Assembly: GCA_003584705.1 (NCBI GenBank)
Contig: AP018536.1
Location: 3,410,001-3,474,000 of the forward strand
Length of the DNA: 64,000 nucleotides
Origin: Lachnospiraceae bacterium GAM79
GTDB lineage: Bacteria > Bacillota > Clostridia > Lachnospirales > Lachnospiraceae
Direction of reading: 5' to 3'
Below, in pieces: positions 60,509 to 64,000 of this stretch. Under the pieces are notes generated by a model. It ran no database searches, was not told the origin of the DNA, and saw only the letters and a list, made by a program, of their open reading frames with translations. Each line of letters starts with the position of its first letter. Position 1 is the first letter of the stretch. The position numbers were made by a program, and so were the translations under genes.

Positions 60509-61708
60509 CTATTTCAGCTTCGTGTAATATGCTACCACTTTTTTCACCGCATGGATCACATCTTCCACGTCTTCGTCGGTCAATCCGTAGTACAGAGGAA
60601 TACTCATGACTTCGTTGTAGTATTTCTCCGCATTCGGGCACAGCCCTTTTTCATAACCCAGTTTTTCATAATAAGAGTGCCAGTATACCGGCAGATAATG
60701 TACCTGTGGGCAGGTATTCTCTGCATACAGCGCGTCAAAGAACTGCCGTCTGTCGCAGTTCAGATTCTCCAGATTCAGATGCAGTACATACAGATGCCAG
60801 GTCGTGTCAGACTCCGGGATCTCCTTCTGCAGGATCAGTTCCGGCATGTCTGCGAAGGCTTCGTTGTAGCGTTTGCGGATCTGTTTTCTGCGTTCAGAGA
60901 ACCGTGGCAGCTTCTTCAGCTGACTCAACAGCAATGCAGCCTGAAATTCAGTCATTCGATAGTTAAAGCCCAATTCCACCTGCTCGTTATACCAGCGTGC
61001 ATCGGTAGGATGTACCATCTCTTCCGGATCTCTGGTAATGCCATGCGTACGCAGACGCAGCAAATGGCGATACAGCTTTTCATCATTGGTAGTAATAGCA
61101 CCACCTTCTCCAGCAGTCACCGTTTTCACCGGATGAAAACTAAAGCAGGTCATATCCGCCAGACTTCCCACCGGCTTTCCCTTATAGGTTGTCCCAATCG
61201 CATGGGCTGCATCCTCAATCAGGAGCAGGTTATGCTCCTTGCAGATCTCTCTGATCTCATCCAGTTCCACAGCCTGTCCGGTGAAATCCACTGCGACAAC
61301 CGCCTTGGTCCTGGGGGTGATCAGCTTCCGAATGGATGCCGGATCAATATTATAAGTCTCCGGGTTAATATCCGCAAAGACCGGCTTTGCACCGGCATAT
61401 AATACACAGTTGGAAGAAGCTGCAAATGTAATGGAGCTTACGATAACCTCATCCCCTTCGCCAAAACCCGCGGCCAGAGCCGCCAGATGCAGGGCTGCCG
61501 TTCCGTTGCATACTGCCACTGCATATTTTGCATGTGTGATCTCACACAAGTGCTTCTCCAGATCGCTGACCTGCGGTCCGCTGGTGATCACATCTGCAGT
61601 CAATACTTTGGTCACCGCCTCGACATCTTCCTGATCAATATACTGTCGTCCGTAGAATATAGGCTTCTCACGGACCGGTCTCCCTCCAAAAACAGCTAAT
61701 TCTTCCAT
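60509..61708 (-). CDS. pseC: UDP-4-amino-4,6-dideoxy-N-acetyl-L-altrosamine transaminase
   Basis: 399-residue PLP aminotransferase, second enzyme of pseudaminic acid synthesis. Landmarks are FYGRQYIDQEDVEAVTKVL, DVITSGPQVSDLEKHL, AVCNGTAALHLAALAAGFG, SSITFAASSNCVLYAGAKPV, LLIEDAAHAIGTTYKGKPVG, the Schiff-base lysine in SFHPVKTVTAGEGG (K195), LRTHGITRD and GFNYRMTEFQAALLLSQL; the SNCVLY and HGITRD wording is PseC-like. The ATG at 61706-61708 follows AGGAGGATCTTT; an in-frame upstream extension is rejected. It lies 23 kb away from the other pse genes; pseB is not in the window. Confidence 0.93.
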   Translation of the reverse strand: MEELAVFGGRPVREKPIFYGRQYIDQEDVEAVTKVLTADVITSGPQVSDLEKHLCEITHAKYAVAVCNGTAALHLAALAAGFGEGDEVIVSSITFAASSNCVLYAGAKPVFADINPETYNIDPASIRKLITPRTKAVVAVDFTGQAVELDEIREICKEHNLLLIEDAAHAIGTTYKGKPVGSLADMTCFSFHPVKTVTAGEGGAITTNDEKLYRHLLRLRTHGITRDPEEMVHPTDARWYNEQVELGFNYRMTEFQAALLLSQLKKLPRFSERRKQIRKRYNEAFADMPELILQKEIPESDTTWHLYVLHLNLENLNCDRRQFFDALYAENTCPQVHYLPVYWHSYYEKLGYEKGLCPNAEKYYNEVMSIPLYYGLTDEDVEDVIHAVKKVVAYYTKLK

Positions 61709-61780
61709 AAAGATCCTCCTGTCTGATCCTTTTCGGCATCTATGTTTAAAAATACTTCCATTTGTCAACTCAACTTACTA

Positions 61781-61809
61781 ATTTTATCATACTGAAGGAA
61801 GAAAAACAA
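61781..61809 (-). promoter_or_regulatory. Promoter upstream of pseC
   Basis: On the minus strand TTGTTT (61809-61804), a 17-bp spacer and TAAAAT (61786-61781) lie about 73 bases before the pseC start. A perfect TTGACA occurs further down but has no good -10. Confidence 0.45.
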
Positions 61810-61817
61810 CAATGGTG

Positions 61818-61847
61818 TTGGCATCCACCGCTTTGCTGCGGTATAAT
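61818..61847 (+). promoter_or_regulatory. Promoter of the + strand SGNH gene
   Basis: TTGGCA (61818-61823), an 18-bp spacer and TATAAT (61842-61847) precede the ATG at 61900 by about 52 bases. It nearly overlaps the divergent pseC promoter, so the two may be coordinated. Confidence 0.6.
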
Positions 61848-61899
61848 AAAACCGTTATAAATCCATACTTACTGTTCACAGAAAGGATCTCTTCGCCTT

Positions 61900-63315
61900 A
61901 TGAGTTCAAATACGAAAAAGAAAATAAAATCACGGAAACTCTTTTCCGGTATCGTTATTGTAGTTCTGCTGCTTGCCGTAACAGCCGCCGGAATTCTCTA
62001 TGTGAAAATATATGAACCCGGAAAACGTTCCGCCGATCTTGGGCGCCTGCAGCAGGAATCCTATCAGGGGGTCTTCTGCTCCATGTATGCGCCGGAAGCT
62101 TTCCCGGAAGACATTTACTCTACCTATATGGGTTACGATGCTGTCAGCTGTTCCCATCGCCTGACTTCCTTTTCCGATATCTCCGATTATCTGGAAACTG
62201 CTTTTTCCTCCGGAAATGAGGTCACTCACGTATTGCTCATTTTGGACCCCTTACTGCTGTGGAACAGCAATTTCCATAATAACAGTCGATTTTATGCCTC
62301 TTTCGATGAGGATCTTTTGGCATATGTCGATTCTTATTCCGGTGTTGAATTTACCATAGTATTCTCCTGTCCTTCTCTGAAATACTGGCAGGCCCACAGC
62401 AGTGACACCGAAACCTACGAAAATCTGGTTCAGGTTCTGGCAGCTCCCCTGTCTGTCCGGGAAAATGTCTCTCTGTTCTTCCCCGGCGGAGAAGAATGGC
62501 TGATCTCCAATCCTGATGCCTATGACACTCCTCTGGAATTAAATGCTGTCGCTGCCCGCTCCGTCATGCTGCTGGTATTGAGCGGCACCTTGCAATACCA
62601 TGGTATAGATGCCGATAACTCCAGTCTGACACAGTTTGATACCCTGGTGCAGGCAGCCATTAATGCCCCTGCTTCCTATTCCGATCTGTCCGATTATGAC
62701 ATCGTCTTTTTCGGTGACAGCGTATTCGGAAACTATCAGGATTTTGCCTCCATCCCCGGCGTTATCGGTGCCCTGACGAAAGCCTCCGTTCACAACCGTG
62801 CCATCGGAGGTTCCTCCGCCACACAATTGACCCCCGATGACAAATCCTTCCCCAGTGCCGTACAGCGCTTTTTATCGGAAGATACTGCCGAAATCTCCGG
62901 GGAGAAAAAACTTTGTTTCGTAATCAATTACGGATTGAATGACTATTTTACGGGATATACTGTGGAGCAATATCGTGACGGTCTGCAAGCAGGGGTGCAA
63001 TCTCTTCAGGATGCTTACCCGGATGCTGAAATTCTGATCGCTTCCTCGAATTTCATTACAGCGTTCGACAACGGTACCGCTTTCAACAATGATCTGGATG
63101 AAATTCTGAACGATTATGTGACCGGTGCCGAAGAAACCGCGGCGGCCATGAACGTTTTCTTTCTCAATACCAACGAGGCATTGCAATGGAATCCCCAAAA
63201 TGCTGCCTGCTATCTGGTGGATGCCGTTCATCCCAACGAAGAGGGACGTTTCCTGTTTGGCACAGCAATTATAAAGGCTTTAGAGGAGGATATTTTTTCT
63301 TATCCTGTACACTGA
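61900..63315 (+). CDS. Two-domain membrane-anchored SGNH hydrolase
   Basis: 471-residue protein with one helix (about 13-33), an N-terminal domain of about 200 residues (40-235) that I cannot name, containing SLFFPGGEEWLISNPDAYDT, and a C-terminal SGNH domain (about 262-465). Catalytic blocks are complete: VFFGDSVFGN (S274), NRAIGGSS, NYGLNDYFTG and DAVHPN (D441, H444). It probably removes or transfers O-acyl groups on the surface glycan. The ribosome site is AAAGGA about 12 bases before the ATG. The gene is convergent with manC and their coding ends overlap by 47 bases. It is longer than the SGNH protein at 31496-32344 by the extra N-terminal domain. Confidence 0.82.
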   Translation: MSSNTKKKIKSRKLFSGIVIVVLLLAVTAAGILYVKIYEPGKRSADLGRLQQESYQGVFCSMYAPEAFPEDIYSTYMGYDAVSCSHRLTSFSDISDYLETAFSSGNEVTHVLLILDPLLLWNSNFHNNSRFYASFDEDLLAYVDSYSGVEFTIVFSCPSLKYWQAHSSDTETYENLVQVLAAPLSVRENVSLFFPGGEEWLISNPDAYDTPLELNAVAARSVMLLVLSGTLQYHGIDADNSSLTQFDTLVQAAINAPASYSDLSDYDIVFFGDSVFGNYQDFASIPGVIGALTKASVHNRAIGGSSATQLTPDDKSFPSAVQRFLSEDTAEISGEKKLCFVINYGLNDYFTGYTVEQYRDGLQAGVQSLQDAYPDAEILIASSNFITAFDNGTAFNNDLDEILNDYVTGAEETAAAMNVFFLNTNEALQWNPQNAACYLVDAVHPNEEGRFLFGTAIIKALEEDIFSYPVH

Positions 63316-64000
63316 TATCTTTTCCCAGCTGTACTTCGATCACCTGGAGCTCCGTGTCTGCCAGAAGCATATGCCGGCATCCCGCCGGCATCCGCAGCAC
63401 ATCACCGGCCTTTACTCTGCGTTCCTCACCATCTATCACTGCCCGGCCTTCTCCGTAGATCACCGTCCATACCTCATCCCGGAATTCATGGCTGTGATAA
63501 TTCATCTTATGTCCGGGATTCAATGTCACTTTGATCGTCAGACTTTCCTTTTCCACATCCATGATCCGGAAGCTTCCCCAGGATTTTTCTGCGAACATGA
63601 CCTGCTGGGTAAAACTGCTCACATATGGTTTGATATAGCTGGACTGCTCTTTGTCCGATACCAGAATCCCCTCGGGGCTGGCCGCCACGACAATATCCTG
63701 CAATCCCATGCACAGCACCGGCATATCCAGCTCATTCACCACATGGACATTCCGGCAGGTCTCATTGAGCACCGCCTCCCCGACGCATGCACTGTCCATG
63801 GCTTCCGTCAGGGTGTTCCAGGTACCCAGATCCTTCCAGGTTCCGGCAAAACGCATGACCTCGATCTCAGGTTCCTTCTCCACTACCGCATAGTCGAAAC
63901 TGATCTTCTGTAGGGTTTCATATTTTGCCAGCAAATCTTCATAATCGGTAAACTCTATAAGTTCATGAGCCTTCTGCAATACATAATTCAGGCGGAAGGC
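63269..64000 (-). CDS. manC: Mannose-1-phosphate guanylyltransferase/cupin (ManC-like), 5' part outside window
   Basis: Only the C-terminal about 243 residues are visible and reading is open to base 64000. The first part, FDYAVVEKEPEIEVMRF then GTWKDLGTWNTLTEAM, is the end of a GDP-mannose pyrophosphorylase domain. It is followed by a linker and a cupin (about the last 110 residues, with RPWGSF-like KSWGSFRIMD, PGHKMNYHSHEFRDEVWTVI and GEGRAVIDGEE) as in two-domain ManC. It makes GDP-mannose from mannose 1-phosphate, a product of the phosphomannomutase at the other end of the window if that enzyme is mannose-specific. It overlaps the convergent SGNH gene by 47 bases. Confidence 0.9.
   Translation of the reverse strand, partial: AFRLNYVLQKAHELIEFTDYEDLLAKYETLQKISFDYAVVEKEPEIEVMRFAGTWKDLGTWNTLTEAMDSACVGEAVLNETCRNVHVVNELDMPVLCMGLQDIVVAASPEGILVSDKEQSSYIKPYVSSFTQQVMFAEKSWGSFRIMDVEKESLTIKVTLNPGHKMNYHSHEFRDEVWTVIYGEGRAVIDGEERRVKAGDVLRMPAGCRHMLLADTELQVIEVQLGKDISVQDKKKYPPLKPL

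Noticed and set aside
59831..61402. + strand open frame across the membrane gene and pseC
   Set aside because: Shadow of two real minus genes; composition typical of antisense frames.
1..64000. Insertion sequences, integrases or phage genes
   Set aside because: No transposase, recombinase or phage protein was recognised in any frame; only small hairpin repeats were found.
1..64000. tRNA or rRNA genes
   Set aside because: No stretch with tRNA arms or rRNA-like sequence was noticed in the gaps between genes.

Overview
The window looks like part of a very large envelope-glycan locus from a Gram-positive gut-type Firmicute, most likely a Lachnospiraceae-like Clostridium relative. Support: strong AGGAGG-type ribosome sites, sigma-A promoters with extended -10 boxes (TGCTATAAT recurs), GH25 muramidases joined to Ig-like and Pro/Thr-rich segments, and membrane protein families that I know mainly from Lachnospiraceae. 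No ribosomal, tRNA or phylogenetic marker gene is present, so the taxon is inference. Almost every gene makes, exports or modifies a surface polysaccharide. Only three genes (19415-20641, 57215-58921, 61900-63315) lie on the + strand.

Region 1 (1-1369): the start of a phosphoglucomutase/phosphomannomutase gene, cut by the left edge. Region 2 (1467-19207, all minus): a core-polymer operon, read right to left: a large membrane GH25 muramidase with acidic cytoplasmic repeats, an array of 85-bp tandem repeats, rfbB, rfbA, a second GH25 protein, rfbC, an ABC-2 permease (Wzm type), a membrane GT-C-like protein, a Wzt-type ATPase with an extra C-terminal domain, a methyltransferase-kinase fusion resembling the O-antigen chain terminator WbdD, and two tandem GT2 enzymes. 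This is a dTDP-sugar-dependent polymer made inside the cell, possibly capped, and exported by an ABC transporter. No rfbD (rmlD) is visible.

Region 3 (20716-41652, minus): one long operon, with its promoter at 41748-41776, coding for a GT52-like transferase, a PglK-like flippase, a GT2, most of a pseudaminic acid pathway (pseF, pseH-like, pseI, pseG) with an FkbH-like protein and an acyl carrier protein inserted in it, an SGNH esterase, a GtrII/GtrB pair, a WecE-like aminotransferase and several polytopic GT-C-like proteins. Region 4 (41892-56986, minus): a second decoration operon with more GT-C-like proteins, four DPM/GtrB-like GT2 enzymes, a DegT aminotransferase, a GNAT acetyltransferase and a FAD oxidoreductase. 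Region 5 (57215-64000): a + strand GT-C-like gene, a minus GT-C-like gene with pseC, a + strand SGNH protein, and the 3' part of manC, cut by the right edge.

How it may fit together (inference): dTDP-sugars build a backbone that the Wzm/Wzt pair exports. Five polyprenyl-phosphate-type GT2 enzymes charge lipid carriers with single sugars, and about a dozen GT-C enzymes add these to the polymer outside the membrane. A nonulosonic acid, perhaps carrying an unusual N-acyl group from the ACP/FkbH pair, is added by the GT52-like enzyme to a lipid-linked oligosaccharide flipped by the PglK-like transporter. SGNH proteins add or remove acyl groups and the GH25 proteins open or remodel peptidoglycan.
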